From NCBI GenBank assembly GCA_016218915.1, contig JACRCQ010000079.1, forward strand, positions 62,001 through 126,000: DNA of 64,000 nt, written 5' to 3'. The notes under the pieces are model-generated. The model had not been told where the DNA came from. It saw only the letters and a program-made list of their open reading frames with translations, and made no database searches. Of the stretch, positions 17,539 to 26,844 are shown one piece after another. This DNA comes from Deltaproteobacteria bacterium. Its GTDB lineage: Bacteria > Myxococcota_A > Polyangia > Polyangiales > Polyangiaceae. Numbering within the stretch: position 1 is the stretch's first letter; each line of letters begins with the position of its first letter. Made by a program: the position numbers and the translations under genes.

Positions 17539-18270
17539 ATGAAGTACGTTCCGCCGCAGGACCGAGTCGACCATTCGATCAAGCCCGTTCCTGGCATTTC
17601 GTGCGATCCGCGACCGGAGATGGGCCCGCGGCTATCCGCGAGGGTCGACGATTCGCTGATCGAAGACACGGTCGGGGAGCTGTGTCGAATGCAGTGTGCG
17701 AGATCGCTCACCCTGATGCTGGATGTGGGGGCGCTGATCGTCGAGAGGCTATTTGCAGGCAATGCGGAGCTGGTGCGCCTGCGGGGTCGCAAGGATCGGT
17801 CGCTGCGGAAGCTGGCGGCCCATCCCAAGCTTCCGTTCAGCGCTGCGACGCTGTGGCGGGCCGTGTCGATCTACGAGCTGGTGCAACGGCATCCCGGGTT
17901 GGTTGCCGACGCGAAGCTCGGCATATCGCACTTGCGGGCCCTGGCTCGTCTTCCTCGGGCCAGCCAGGAGGCTCTGCTCAGGCAGGCCGTGTCTGGGCAG
18001 TGGGATGCGGATCGGCTGCTGGCAGAGGCGAGGAAGAGCAGGAGCTTCGACCCGTCGCGCGGTGGTCGCCCGGCCACTCCTGCCCTCGTCAAGGCGGCCT
18101 GCAAGCTCGGCAAGCTGGTACGCCGCCCCTCGACCGACCCAGCCTTCGCGATCGATCGACTCCGTGCCGAGCAGCGCGAAGACCTCCGGGGAGCCATCAC
18201 CCGGTTCCGTGCGTGGTGCGACACCATCGAGACCACGCTGGCGCTTCCGCATCCCGCGGCTGGCGCCTGA
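17539..18270 (+). CDS. ParB/KorB-like putative DNA-binding protein, paralog of the 58932 gene
   Basis: A 243-residue protein. The central region (RKLAAHPKLPFSAATLWRAV, then LGISHLRALARLP) has the rhythm of the helix-turn-helix part of ParB/KorB-type proteins, but no ParB nuclease-like domain is seen. A basic Arg/Lys-rich stretch precedes it. It is clearly homologous over most of its length to the product of 58932-59672, which also sits beside a histidine kinase. Nucleoid or promoter binding is inferred, not shown. The start ATG has only a distant GGAG. Confidence 0.65.
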   Translation: MKYVPPQDRVDHSIKPVPGISCDPRPEMGPRLSARVDDSLIEDTVGELCRMQCARSLTLMLDVGALIVERLFAGNAELVRLRGRKDRSLRKLAAHPKLPFSAATLWRAVSIYELVQRHPGLVADAKLGISHLRALARLPRASQEALLRQAVSGQWDADRLLAEARKSRSFDPSRGGRPATPALVKAACKLGKLVRRPSTDPAFAIDRLRAEQREDLRGAITRFRAWCDTIETTLALPHPAAGA

Positions 18271-18412
18271 GCTCCGACGGTTGACGGCCGCGTTTTCGCC
18301 GCGCCCCCGTGAAAGGGCGTGAGCCCGGCTTACCTGCCCCATCGCATGCAAGGCGCCGCAATTCGCGGCTCCTGGGAATCGGTGCTCGAGCGCCTGACGC
18401 GAAGCGGACGGT

Positions 18413-19789
18413 CTACGCGCCCTGCACGTCGTCGAGCGCGTTTGCTGCCGCGACATCCGAGGCAGGCACGGACACGGTGAACGTGGTCCTCCCACCGGCG
18501 CTCGAGGCGTCGATGGACCAGCCGTGCGCCCGAACGATGCGACGGACCATGGCGAGGCCCATGCCTGTGCTTGCGGAGTCGGAGGTGAGCCCGGGCACGA
18601 AGAGGCGTGAGGGGGGGCCCTCGATTCCCGGGCCTGTATCCCAGACCGTGAGATGTCCACCCGAGTCGAGCGCTGCCCATGAGATCCCGATCTGTCCGCC
18701 GTCAGCCACGGCGCGGATCGCGTTGGACAGCAGGTGCGCGATCACGTGGGTCATCAGCCCGGGATCGCAGCGCACGCACTCGGAGTCCAGCGAGACGGCG
18801 AGCTTGGACTCTCGCAGCTCATCATGAAGAACCACCTGCGCTCTTCGAAGGAGCGAGCCGAAGTCGACCACCTGCCTCTCGAGCCGCCGGTTCGTCACGC
18901 GGCGCAAACCCGTTGCCAGCCTCTCCAGCCGCTCGACCTCTTCGTGGCCGATCTCGACCTCCTCCACGTCGAGGACCGGCGGGGCTGCCCCGCGCCGAAA
19001 GATGGTGCGGAAGAAGTTGATGGGAAGCCTGACCTCGTCCGCCACCTCGGCAGCGACGGTCTCGAGCAACAGCTCGCGCTCGCTGCGCGACATGGCCACC
19101 TGGGTGCGACGCAGGTCTTCGAGCTCGGAGCACGATCGGGAGAACGCCAGGAGGATGGCAGCATGGTTTGCTGCCGCGCGCAGCAGCTTGCTTTCGCGTC
19201 CATCGAATCCAGGCTGTCCTTCGGACCTCCACACGCGGACCAGGCCAAGGGTCGTGTTTCGGAAAGTCAAGCGTGCGGACAGCTTGGGGCCGTGCTCGGG
19301 CACGGCGGTCTCGGCGGGGATTGGAGCCAGCTCGACGCTCACTCCATCGACCTGCAGGAAGTGCTGCACCGTGGTCTCCACTGCGGCGCATATCTCCTCG
19401 GGCGACGCGAGGAAGGGGTCGTCCGGCGAGCGCGGGTCGGAAGCGACTGCGACGTCCCGGGAGCGCCCTGGAGCTTCGAGCTGCTCGGTGAGGAACGCTG
19501 CGACGGTCGCGCACGAGGGGATGGCCTGGCCCTGGGTGGAGCGTGCGGGCGCCACGACCAGAGAGCGGGCGGGCGGACGGCGCGATGCAGGCGCGCTCTC
19601 CTTGCGCACGAGGGTTGCTGGGTTGTACTTGCGCACGACGTTGCTGAGGCCGCCGGCCACGGTGACGAACCAGCGGTCGCTGGTATCGGCGATCTGCCGG
19701 GCGCGTCCCAGCAGGCCGGTCGGAGCCGTCTTTCGGTAAGGGCTTGCCGCGCTCACTCCATCCTCCAGGCGCCGATTGGGATCCGCCAC
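18413..19789 (-). CDS. Histidine-kinase-like protein lacking the phospho-histidine (pseudokinase)
   Basis: A 458-residue protein. Residues 30-48 carry ARQIADTSDRWFVTVAGGL, a motif shared with the magnetosome-cluster protein at 37431-38099. A GAF-like region follows, then a kinase core closely similar to the kinase at 57115-58506 (shared INFFR/INYFR, FRRG and EEVERLERL segments). The catalytic His is replaced by Asp251 (AAEVADEVRLP, codon 19037-19039). The ATPase boxes look complete (LLSNAIRAV, VWDTGPGIEG, STGMGLAMVRRI). It follows the DtxR-FeoA gene by 4 bases, so it probably acts with iron regulation, perhaps as an allosteric ATP sensor rather than a phosphodonor. Confidence 0.85.
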   Translation of the reverse strand: MADPNRRLEDGVSAASPYRKTAPTGLLGRARQIADTSDRWFVTVAGGLSNVVRKYNPATLVRKESAPASRRPPARSLVVAPARSTQGQAIPSCATVAAFLTEQLEAPGRSRDVAVASDPRSPDDPFLASPEEICAAVETTVQHFLQVDGVSVELAPIPAETAVPEHGPKLSARLTFRNTTLGLVRVWRSEGQPGFDGRESKLLRAAANHAAILLAFSRSCSELEDLRRTQVAMSRSERELLLETVAAEVADEVRLPINFFRTIFRRGAAPPVLDVEEVEIGHEEVERLERLATGLRRVTNRRLERQVVDFGSLLRRAQVVLHDELRESKLAVSLDSECVRCDPGLMTHVIAHLLSNAIRAVADGGQIGISWAALDSGGHLTVWDTGPGIEGPPSRLFVPGLTSDSASTGMGLAMVRRIVRAHGWSIDASSAGGRTTFTVSVPASDVAAANALDDVQGA

Positions 19790-19793
19790 AGGC

Positions 19794-20483
19794 CTACTCC
19801 GCCGCGAGCGCGACAGGGTTGTCCACGGTGATCCGCCAGACGAAGATGTCCTTGGCGACTTCCTCGTCGATCGCCAGCTCGGTGTTCTCCAGACGAATGC
19901 ACAGGGCAGGGAGCTTGCGCTGGACGGTGAGCAGCGCGCCCGGGTGCAGGCCCACGGAGATCAGGAGGTGAAGGTTGGAGTGGGTTCCGGGCTTGATGTA
20001 GGTGATCTTGCCGGACTCGCCGGGCTTGAGCTCACGCAGGCTGACCACGACGCGCTCGAGCTTGACTCCGTTGGTGCAGCACCTTCCCCTCGGAATGGGG
20101 GTGCCGTCCGGACAGACCTCGGGATGGCCCAGCAACGTGCAGATGGCCTGCTCGACCTCGGGCTGCAGGCTGTGCTCCACCTTGCACGCGACCTCCTCCA
20201 TCTCCGACTCCTTGAGCCGCAGGATGGAGCTGAGCAGGACCTCGGCCAGGCGGTGTCGTCGAATCACGCCCTCCGCAAGGTGCTTGCCTTCCTGGGTGAA
20301 GAGGATCTTGTCCGCATTCCTCACGATGACGCCGGTCCGCTCGAGCTCTGCTACGTCGGAGTCGGTGAACTCGACGGCACACCGCTTACGGATAGCGTCA
20401 AGCGAGAAGCACTTGGTCTCTCCGGCGACCCAGACAGCCTCGAGCATCTCTTCCTGTTTCTCAGTGAGCATTGGGATCCTCAT
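19794..20483 (-). CDS. DtxR-family metalloregulator with C-terminal FeoA-like domain
   Basis: A 229-residue protein with an N-terminal winged helix (EEMLEAVWVAGE onward), a DtxR dimerisation/metal region with the typical HPEVCPDGTPIP motif, and a C-terminal SH3-like FeoA domain (LRELKPGESGKITYI onward). DtxR/MntR/IdeR proteins repress iron or manganese genes when metal is bound. The ATG overlaps the feoB stop (ATGA), so the two are made together, and the protein may both regulate the operon and supply the FeoA domain that is otherwise absent from this locus. Confidence 0.9.
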   Translation of the reverse strand: MRIPMLTEKQEEMLEAVWVAGETKCFSLDAIRKRCAVEFTDSDVAELERTGVIVRNADKILFTQEGKHLAEGVIRRHRLAEVLLSSILRLKESEMEEVACKVEHSLQPEVEQAICTLLGHPEVCPDGTPIPRGRCCTNGVKLERVVVSLRELKPGESGKITYIKPGTHSNLHLLISVGLHPGALLTVQRKLPALCIRLENTELAIDEEVAKDIFVWRITVDNPVALAAE

Positions 20484-22477
20484 TGCGAGAAGGAGATGGA
20501 AAGCAATCGACATCCGTGGTTGACAGCTGACCCGATAAGGACAGCTAGCGTCGCGACGGCCCCGACGATGGCGCTGGCCCCACGGAGCCCCCGCTCCTTG
20601 TACAGGACCAGGGTGGCATTCACGCAGGGAACGAGGAAGACCATCACCACGAGGCTGACCACCAGCTGCAGGTTGGTGAAGTGGCTCGACAGGTTCAGCA
20701 GCTCCGCGGCGCCGCTCTCGCGCCGCACGATGGTCTTGATGAAGACCTGCACGCTCTTGTCGGGCAAGCCGAGCATGGTGGCAGTCACCGGCTTGAGGGC
20801 GCGGGCCAGCAGATCGAGCCCTCCAAGGCGCTGGATCAGGAAGACGACCACGGACGCGAGCACGAAGACGGGGACCGCCTCCTTCATGAAGAACCAGGTC
20901 TTGGTCGCGGCGGCCCTGAGCAGCTGCACGGGCTTGGGGATGCGCAGGGGAGGGATCTCCAGGAGCAGGGGCGTGCGGGCCCCAGGCAGGAGCTTGTCCA
21001 CCAGGTATCCGGCGGAGAACAGCATTCCCAGGATCAACCCGAAGACCGTGAGCGTGGCTGCGAATGGCATCTTGTCGAGGATCGTGAACATCACCGCGAT
21101 GAGCGGTGCGCAGGGCACGCACAGGAACGTCAGGAAGGCCGCTATGTTCTTCTCCTTCTTCGTGTCGAGCACGCGGGTGGTCAGGATGGCCATGGTCACG
21201 CAGGAGAATCCCATGACCAGGGGCACGACCCCCTTGCCGTTCAGTCCCATCTTGCGGAATCCCCTGTCGAGCAGGATGGACAGCCGCGGAAGATAACCCG
21301 ATTCCTCGAGCACGCCGAAGGCGAGGTAGAAGCAGAACATCACGGGCATGACCAGGCCCAGGGCCAGGAACACGCCGGTGGGAAGTACGCCGAATCCGGG
21401 GTCCACGATCAGGTCCCGCAGGAAGGCGTTGGGAACGTGGGCCATCACCCGCGTGGCCCAGGGAATCACCAGGCCCTGGAAGATCGTGCCGTTGATGAAG
21501 TCCACCAGGATCGTGGCGCCAAAGGTGCCCACGAAAAAGTACATCGCTGCCATGACCAGGATGGCAATCGGAATGCCGGTGTGCAGCTGTGCACACCAGT
21601 CGCCGAGCTTCGCAAGGTGCTTGTTGCTCGACGCCGGCTCGACCGTCATGGCCTGGTGGACGATCTGCTCTGCCTTTCTGAGATACAGATTGGACAAAGT
21701 CACGGTGAGCTGGGCTGGCTCCTCGCGCCGGTACTCACCCGCAAGGTCCTCGAGCTGCGAGAGCATCTCCGGGCCAAAGCTCCTGAGGATGTAGCTCTTG
21801 ACGCCGCAGTCGCAAGCAAGGAGCAGCACAGCGATGATCCGGGGCGAGACCGAGCTGTCGGGCAGGATGCGCTGGACCAGGTCGATGAACTGGTCCACCT
21901 TCGGCGGATAAGCGACAATACCGTGCGAGGGGACCATCGACGGCAAGCGTGCGGCGAGGGCGGACACGCCGATGCCCTCGCGCGCCACCGTGGGAACCAC
22001 CTCGATGCCGAGCGCGGCTGACAGCTTGCGGGCATCGATGTGAATCCCCCGCGGCGCAGCCTCGTCGACCATGTTCAGCGCCACCACCATCGGCAGCCCG
22101 TATTCGGCGTACTGCAGCGCAAGAGCTACCGAGCGCTTCAGGTTCTTGGCATCGGCCACCAGCACGATCCCGAGGAATTCGTCGGAGTCTGCGCTCAGCG
22201 CCACATCGCGCGACGCCATCTCCTCTTCGTTGGCGGCGAAGAGCGAGTACGTCCCGGGCGTGTCGAGCACGGTCCAGGGGGAGCGGCTCAGCGGAGCGGA
22301 TGCGAGGCTGAAGGTGGAGCCGGGGATGTTGACGTTCTTGGGCTCCTGGCCCGAAAGACGGGAGAACAGGGTGGTCTTGCCGACATTGCGATTGCCGACG
22401 ATGACGACCCGGCCTTTACGCGGGTTTGGGGGATTCGATGCGGAGGGGCACTTGCCGCATTGCTTGCAGCTGGTCAC
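20480..22477 (-). CDS. feoB: Ferrous iron transporter FeoB
   Basis: A 665-residue GTP-gated Fe(II) importer of the inner membrane, or here possibly of the magnetosome membrane. The G domain has G1 GNRNVGKTT, G3 DTPG and G4 NMVD. The membrane part has the duplicated gate segments characteristic of FeoB (MGFSCVTMAILTTRV; FIKTIVRRESGAAELL). The N-terminus carries an extra CKQCGKC cysteine cluster before the G domain. It starts with GTG and lacks a strong ribosome binding site. Magnetotactic bacteria often have a magnetosome-specific FeoB, and its place in this collinear set supports that role. Confidence 0.95.
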   Translation of the reverse strand: MTSCKQCGKCPSASNPPNPRKGRVVIVGNRNVGKTTLFSRLSGQEPKNVNIPGSTFSLASAPLSRSPWTVLDTPGTYSLFAANEEEMASRDVALSADSDEFLGIVLVADAKNLKRSVALALQYAEYGLPMVVALNMVDEAAPRGIHIDARKLSAALGIEVVPTVAREGIGVSALAARLPSMVPSHGIVAYPPKVDQFIDLVQRILPDSSVSPRIIAVLLLACDCGVKSYILRSFGPEMLSQLEDLAGEYRREEPAQLTVTLSNLYLRKAEQIVHQAMTVEPASSNKHLAKLGDWCAQLHTGIPIAILVMAAMYFFVGTFGATILVDFINGTIFQGLVIPWATRVMAHVPNAFLRDLIVDPGFGVLPTGVFLALGLVMPVMFCFYLAFGVLEESGYLPRLSILLDRGFRKMGLNGKGVVPLVMGFSCVTMAILTTRVLDTKKEKNIAAFLTFLCVPCAPLIAVMFTILDKMPFAATLTVFGLILGMLFSAGYLVDKLLPGARTPLLLEIPPLRIPKPVQLLRAAATKTWFFMKEAVPVFVLASVVVFLIQRLGGLDLLARALKPVTATMLGLPDKSVQVFIKTIVRRESGAAELLNLSSHFTNLQLVVSLVVMVFLVPCVNATLVLYKERGLRGASAIVGAVATLAVLIGSAVNHGCRLLSISFSQ

Positions 22478-22648
22478 TATTGTTTTATCCGCCTATCGCG
22501 CAGCCCAGTCAAGCCGATTCTGCGCGGGACCGTCGAATGATGCAGTGTCGCTGAGCGAGATTCAGCAGGGATTCGCGTCAACTGCGAAGTAGCATGTAGA
22601 GCCCGCCGCAGTGCCCGCGTATTCGATGTGCCGGCCCACCGCGGGCAT

Positions 22649-24031
22649 TCAGCGGTTTGCCAGCTTGCGACGAACCGCGCGAACGCAGGCCTGCACAGCC
22701 CGGTCCGATGGATCGAGCGCGCGAGCAGCCTCCAGCAGCACGAGCGCTCCATCGAAGTCCCGCAAGCGCCACTTGCGCAGCCCCATGTCGAACAGCTCTT
22801 CCTTGTCGTCTCCCAGCGACGGGCCGCTGTCCGGCGGATTCGAGGAGATCGTCGTGGCGAGGCTGTCCTCCCGGACCGGCCAGGAACGCTCGCTGTCGCC
22901 CTTGGCCCGCGGCGTCGTGGGAACCGGCGGAGGCGCAGGCAGCGCCCGCGTCGACTCCGGCTCCAGGTCGATCTTGCGAGGCACTCTCACCTCGATCATC
23001 TCGGGGTGGCTGGAGCCGGGCTGCGGACGCGCGGGCAGCCGAATCGCGGTCTCCCGGACGGGCTCCTGGACTCGGGGCGCCTGCTGCAGCTGCCCGGTCG
23101 AGACCTCCGGCCACGGCTCCGGTCGGTTCTTGAAGAATCCGTCAATCGTGTCCCGCACCGACTGCTCGATGCTGAAATGCTGCTCGTCCACCAGGACCCA
23201 CAGCTGATCCATGCTGATCGACGCAGGTGTCGTGGACTCCTGCTTCTTGACGACCCTCTCTCCGAGAATGACGATCGAGACGATTCTTCCCGGCGGCTGC
23301 GGGTCGTACTCCGTCTGGATCCGGAATTGCCGTGTGCCCACGCGCACCCCGGAGAGGCGCCCGATCGGCACCTCGATCCGCGGATGGGGCGGCATGCTCA
23401 GCATTCTGGCATTCTCGATCTCCTGGAATGCCATGGGCGACGATTCGATCACGAAGGTGCCGCTGTCGAGCGCCATCAGCTCCGCCAGCTTGTCGGTGGG
23501 ATCCCCCCCGTCAATGGCGATCTGGCCAGCAGCGAACCGGACCTGGACTCTGCCCTTGGGCGTGTCGAACTTCACGTTCCCCGTAAGGGCGTTGCGCTCG
23601 CAGAACTGAATGACTTGCACCAGCGGCAGCTGGGCGAGATCGCCCCGGAACCGGGCGCGGATTCCCATCCGATTCCTCTGCAGCAGCAACCGGACGCGTG
23701 TGGTCAATACCGCTGCGTCCAGCGGCGCCGTGAGGAAGTCGTCCACCCCCGTCTCGAGCGCTGCTGCCACGGCCGCCATGTCCGTGGGCTCCGCGATGAT
23801 CGCGAACAGCGTCTGACGCTCCGGGAAGCGGTTCACGTAGGCAGTTCTCAAGTCGGAACTGCCTGGACCGTAGTATCCGAGGTCCGCCAGCACCAGCTCC
23901 GGCTCGTCATCCTCTGCGACCTGAAGCGCTTCGTCCGCGCTCGCATGACCCACCACGCGCAGCCCAATGCCTTCCAGTGCAGCTTTTGCCAGCTGCTGGA
24001 CGTCGTCCTTGTTGGATACAATCAGGATCAC
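22649..24031 (-). CDS. Receiver domain-DUF4388 (PatA-like) regulatory protein
   Basis: About 460 residues. An N-terminal receiver domain (ILIVSNKDDVQQL; Asp in LVLADLGYYG) is followed by a DUF4388 domain (RFRGDLAQLPLVQVIQFCER onward) as in PatA-like proteins. A Pro/Arg-rich middle and a C-terminal helical repeat segment with tetratricopeptide character (MGLRKWRLRDFDGALVLLEA) follow. GTG at 24031 is chosen because the only upstream in-frame start (24202) would overlap the actin-like gene by 103 bases. It sits beside two actin-like genes, so a signal-controlled adaptor for filament or organelle positioning is inferred. Confidence 0.75.
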   Translation of the reverse strand: MILIVSNKDDVQQLAKAALEGIGLRVVGHASADEALQVAEDDEPELVLADLGYYGPGSSDLRTAYVNRFPERQTLFAIIAEPTDMAAVAAALETGVDDFLTAPLDAAVLTTRVRLLLQRNRMGIRARFRGDLAQLPLVQVIQFCERNALTGNVKFDTPKGRVQVRFAAGQIAIDGGDPTDKLAELMALDSGTFVIESSPMAFQEIENARMLSMPPHPRIEVPIGRLSGVRVGTRQFRIQTEYDPQPPGRIVSIVILGERVVKKQESTTPASISMDQLWVLVDEQHFSIEQSVRDTIDGFFKNRPEPWPEVSTGQLQQAPRVQEPVRETAIRLPARPQPGSSHPEMIEVRVPRKIDLEPESTRALPAPPPVPTTPRAKGDSERSWPVREDSLATTISSNPPDSGPSLGDDKEELFDMGLRKWRLRDFDGALVLLEAARALDPSDRAVQACVRAVRRKLANR

Positions 24032-24099
24032 GACTCTGGCCTGTCCGGCTCCGGGTACGCCATCGTCCGAGGAGTCCGTTGCCTTGAAGTGTAACGCTT

Positions 24100-25236
24100 C
24101 TAGGACCCGGCTCCAAGGAATAGTGGCGACAGGCTCGGGGTTCTCGCCCGGATACTTCGCGCCCCTTCCACGAGCAAAAAGCTCGGATCCGGCGCCACCC
24201 ACACGGCGGTCATCGGCCCCTGTCCAGCCGTCAGCTGCGCTGCGAGATTATCTCCCATCAGCGGCGCCCCTCCCCCTGTAATCGCTGCCGTCTTGCATAC
24301 CTCGCCGCGTCGCTCGAAGAGATTCAAAACGACTTTCCTGGCCGCATTGCCTATCTCTTCCTCCAAGCCGCGCAGGGCCTCCCCCAAAGGACGCTTCACG
24401 TCGTAGGACCGCCCCGCAACCTCGAGCGGCCCGCGATTCCCCTCCAATGCCCGAATCAAGGCGCACTCGTCCTCGTAGAGCCCCTCGCCCCCGCCGTCGC
24501 GCATGATTCGCTTGACGCAATCCGAGACTCCGATGTCCACGTGCTCGACGTGCTCGCAGCCTTCCTCGGATACCACGACGAGCTTGGTCCGTCGGTATCC
24601 GATGTCGATGACCAGCAGACGCTGGATCGCGTCGAGACGGAACTCCGGAGGTACCGCGGCAACGACGCAATCGGCCGCGTCCATGACGCTGCCGCGCAGC
24701 TCGACCGTGAGCTGTGCCCGAGCGCGGCGGAGGAAGCTCCAGGACGCAATCGATTGCGTGCCGCGCAGCCCTTCTGCGTAGGCGAGGATCTCGTCGGCCT
24801 TGGAGCCTGTGTCGATCACGAACACGATCTCCACAGGCCCGTCGTTGCCGCACGTCAGAAGCGCCCGGCGTGCCAGTGCTTCGATGTTGTCCCGCATCGC
24901 CCCCGTGCCCAGCGTCTGCCGATCTGCACCATAGGCCGCAGCGATCCACCCTGTGAAGCGCGCCCCCTCGGTCACATGATCGCTGCCGTGCGCCTCGGCC
25001 ACGAAGGATTGTGCACCGGGAAAAGAACGGAATCGGGGATGGCCGGCGTCCTTCAGGCTTTCGGGACGGGGGTGAGCTTCGCCAGGATCGAGCGACACTC
25101 CCGAGTCCGATTCTCCGCTGTGCAAGAGTCGATGCGCCACCACGCTGGGATATCGGAGCCGTCGCTCGCGGCCATCTCCCACCGCGAGCCCCTTGGTGAT
25201 CGCATCGCCGAGATCGAGAAACAGTACCAGCGACAT
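24100..25236 (-). CDS. ParM/MamK-like actin homologue 2
   Basis: About 378 residues with the actin fold signature: phosphate-1 FLDLGDAITKG, phosphate-2 LLVIDIGYRRTKL and adenosine loop AAITGGGAPLMG. Such proteins form ATP-dependent filaments. ATG at 25236 is preferred because GGAG lies 9 bases upstream; ATG at 25257 is possible. It is divergent from the 26845-28047 protein but in the same transcription unit. Some deltaproteobacterial magnetosome clusters encode a second actin (Mad28) beside MamK, and this is a candidate for such a role. Confidence 0.7.
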   Translation of the reverse strand: MSLVLFLDLGDAITKGLAVGDGRERRLRYPSVVAHRLLHSGESDSGVSLDPGEAHPRPESLKDAGHPRFRSFPGAQSFVAEAHGSDHVTEGARFTGWIAAAYGADRQTLGTGAMRDNIEALARRALLTCGNDGPVEIVFVIDTGSKADEILAYAEGLRGTQSIASWSFLRRARAQLTVELRGSVMDAADCVVAAVPPEFRLDAIQRLLVIDIGYRRTKLVVVSEEGCEHVEHVDIGVSDCVKRIMRDGGGEGLYEDECALIRALEGNRGPLEVAGRSYDVKRPLGEALRGLEEEIGNAARKVVLNLFERRGEVCKTAAITGGGAPLMGDNLAAQLTAGQGPMTAVWVAPDPSFLLVEGARSIRARTPSLSPLFLGAGS

Positions 25237-25263
25237 GCCTTCGGGCTCCGAGCCCATACCGTA

Positions 25264-26829
25264 CTACAGTTTGACGCGGTTGGCTCGTGATCGCCTGTCG
25301 GCGTAGCTGGGGACCTCTTTCGCGGCCTGGGGTCTGGGCTCGAGCGCGACCGTCTGGGCCGGCGGGGGAATCGCGGGCATCGGTACCGCGGATGCCGGCG
25401 GCGGAGGCACGGACCGTCGCACCGGCATCGGCGCTCCGGCAGGAGTCCCGAGCCGCGGAACGATGTCGCGAAAAGCTGCTTCGATTCCCTTGGCGAGCTG
25501 GGTCGGAAGATTCACCGCGAGCATTTCGAACAAGCCGCGCACCTCCCCCACGAGGGCGGCAGAGGGCTCGGCCGCCGGCGGTGGGACACGGTCCTTCAAG
25601 AGCGAATCCACGAGCGCTTCGACCGTGACGCCCTCGCTCGCAGCTGCGGCGCGGAGCCGGCCGATTGCAATGTACTCTCCGGGAGCGAGCCCGCCCGTCA
25701 CCACAGGCTCCGCGCGTGGGGCCGGCGCGGCTTGTGCTGGAATCGGCTCGTTGGCCGGGCCTGGCTCCGCTGTGCCAGGCGCGACCGGGGTGGCGTCCTC
25801 AGGCGTCGCCCGTGGCCCTGCGGCCGATTCAGAACCGAGGGGCAACGCGAGCTGCGAGGTGGGCGGAGTCCTTGCTTTTCCGCCCGAAGCCCTGCCGCGC
25901 GACGAGGACATGCGCCCCTCCTGCTGGCCAGCGCGAGCCGCGAGCAGCGTGAGCTCGGCCACCCATCGGGATGCCATGCCGCGCGGCCCGTTGTCCGCAT
26001 AGAACACCAACGTCTGCCCGGTGGTGATCGGCACCGGCGCCACCAGGGCCCAGCGAGCCATGGGCATGGACAGCGCCGCATAGAACGCTTCGTCGGCTTC
26101 GCTCCCTCCCAGAGGGCCCACGAAATAGCCGCCATAGCGCACCGCGGCGGCCAGCGCGCAGCCAGGGTCCGGAACCGGCATCACGGCACCGGCGCGCACG
26201 TTGCCGCCGCGAGCAGCCCCTACCCGCAGCTCGGTCTTGCCCGCAAGCAGGAAGCAGCAGAACTCGACGAAGCGCGACGCGTAGTCCAGGACCTCGGCCG
26301 AGGCAGCCGCAAAGGACGTTGCCTTGGAGATGGCAGCGACCACGCCGCGGACATCCGCGTTGCGCCTGCGCGACAGCCTCTCCTCCAGATGCTCGGTGCG
26401 AGCGTCCAAGGGCGCGCCCAGCAGCCGCGTGCGCGCGCACTCCACCGTGTGCGCCGGTGCGATTCGTTGCAGCGGTTGAAGCCCCAGACGCTGCAGCTCG
26501 TCGACACGATCGTCCGCCAGCGGCTCCTTGACCAGCAACGTGAGCTCGTTGCTCCGCAGGCGATATGGACAGAGCCCGGGCTGCAGTGCCTCGGCGGGAA
26601 CGAGTCGCGCTATGTCCTGGGTCGCTTCGCCGATGTCCGACGGCCAGGCCGCCGGAATGCCGAAACACGCCTCGAGCCCCCGCATCAACCCTTCTTCGTC
26701 AATCAGATCCAGCTCCAGCAGGGCGGTATCCACCGTCCCGCCGTTCGACGCCAGGTGGCCCCGAACCCACTCCGCTGCCGCCTTGTCAATCTCACCCTCG
26801 GAGATGAGCACATCGAGAAGGCGTTGCAT
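25264..26829 (-). CDS. GspE-N (MshEN)-domain protein
   Basis: About 521 residues. The N-terminal 130 residues match the GspE-N/MshEN domain (LLDVLISEGEIDKAA, FGIPAAWP), which binds c-di-GMP in some type II and type IV pilus ATPases. No ATPase domain follows. A middle GAF-like segment (about 150-290) leads to a Pro/Ala-rich linker and a basic tail. It lies between the two actin-like genes. A regulator or adaptor of the filament system that responds to c-di-GMP is an inference. A GTG 6 bases upstream is an alternative start. Confidence 0.7.
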   Translation of the reverse strand: MQRLLDVLISEGEIDKAAAEWVRGHLASNGGTVDTALLELDLIDEEGLMRGLEACFGIPAAWPSDIGEATQDIARLVPAEALQPGLCPYRLRSNELTLLVKEPLADDRVDELQRLGLQPLQRIAPAHTVECARTRLLGAPLDARTEHLEERLSRRRNADVRGVVAAISKATSFAAASAEVLDYASRFVEFCCFLLAGKTELRVGAARGGNVRAGAVMPVPDPGCALAAAVRYGGYFVGPLGGSEADEAFYAALSMPMARWALVAPVPITTGQTLVFYADNGPRGMASRWVAELTLLAARAGQQEGRMSSSRGRASGGKARTPPTSQLALPLGSESAAGPRATPEDATPVAPGTAEPGPANEPIPAQAAPAPRAEPVVTGGLAPGEYIAIGRLRAAAASEGVTVEALVDSLLKDRVPPPAAEPSAALVGEVRGLFEMLAVNLPTQLAKGIEAAFRDIVPRLGTPAGAPMPVRRSVPPPPASAVPMPAIPPPAQTVALEPRPQAAKEVPSYADRRSRANRVKL

Positions 26830-26844
26830 GGCCACGAATCGAGC

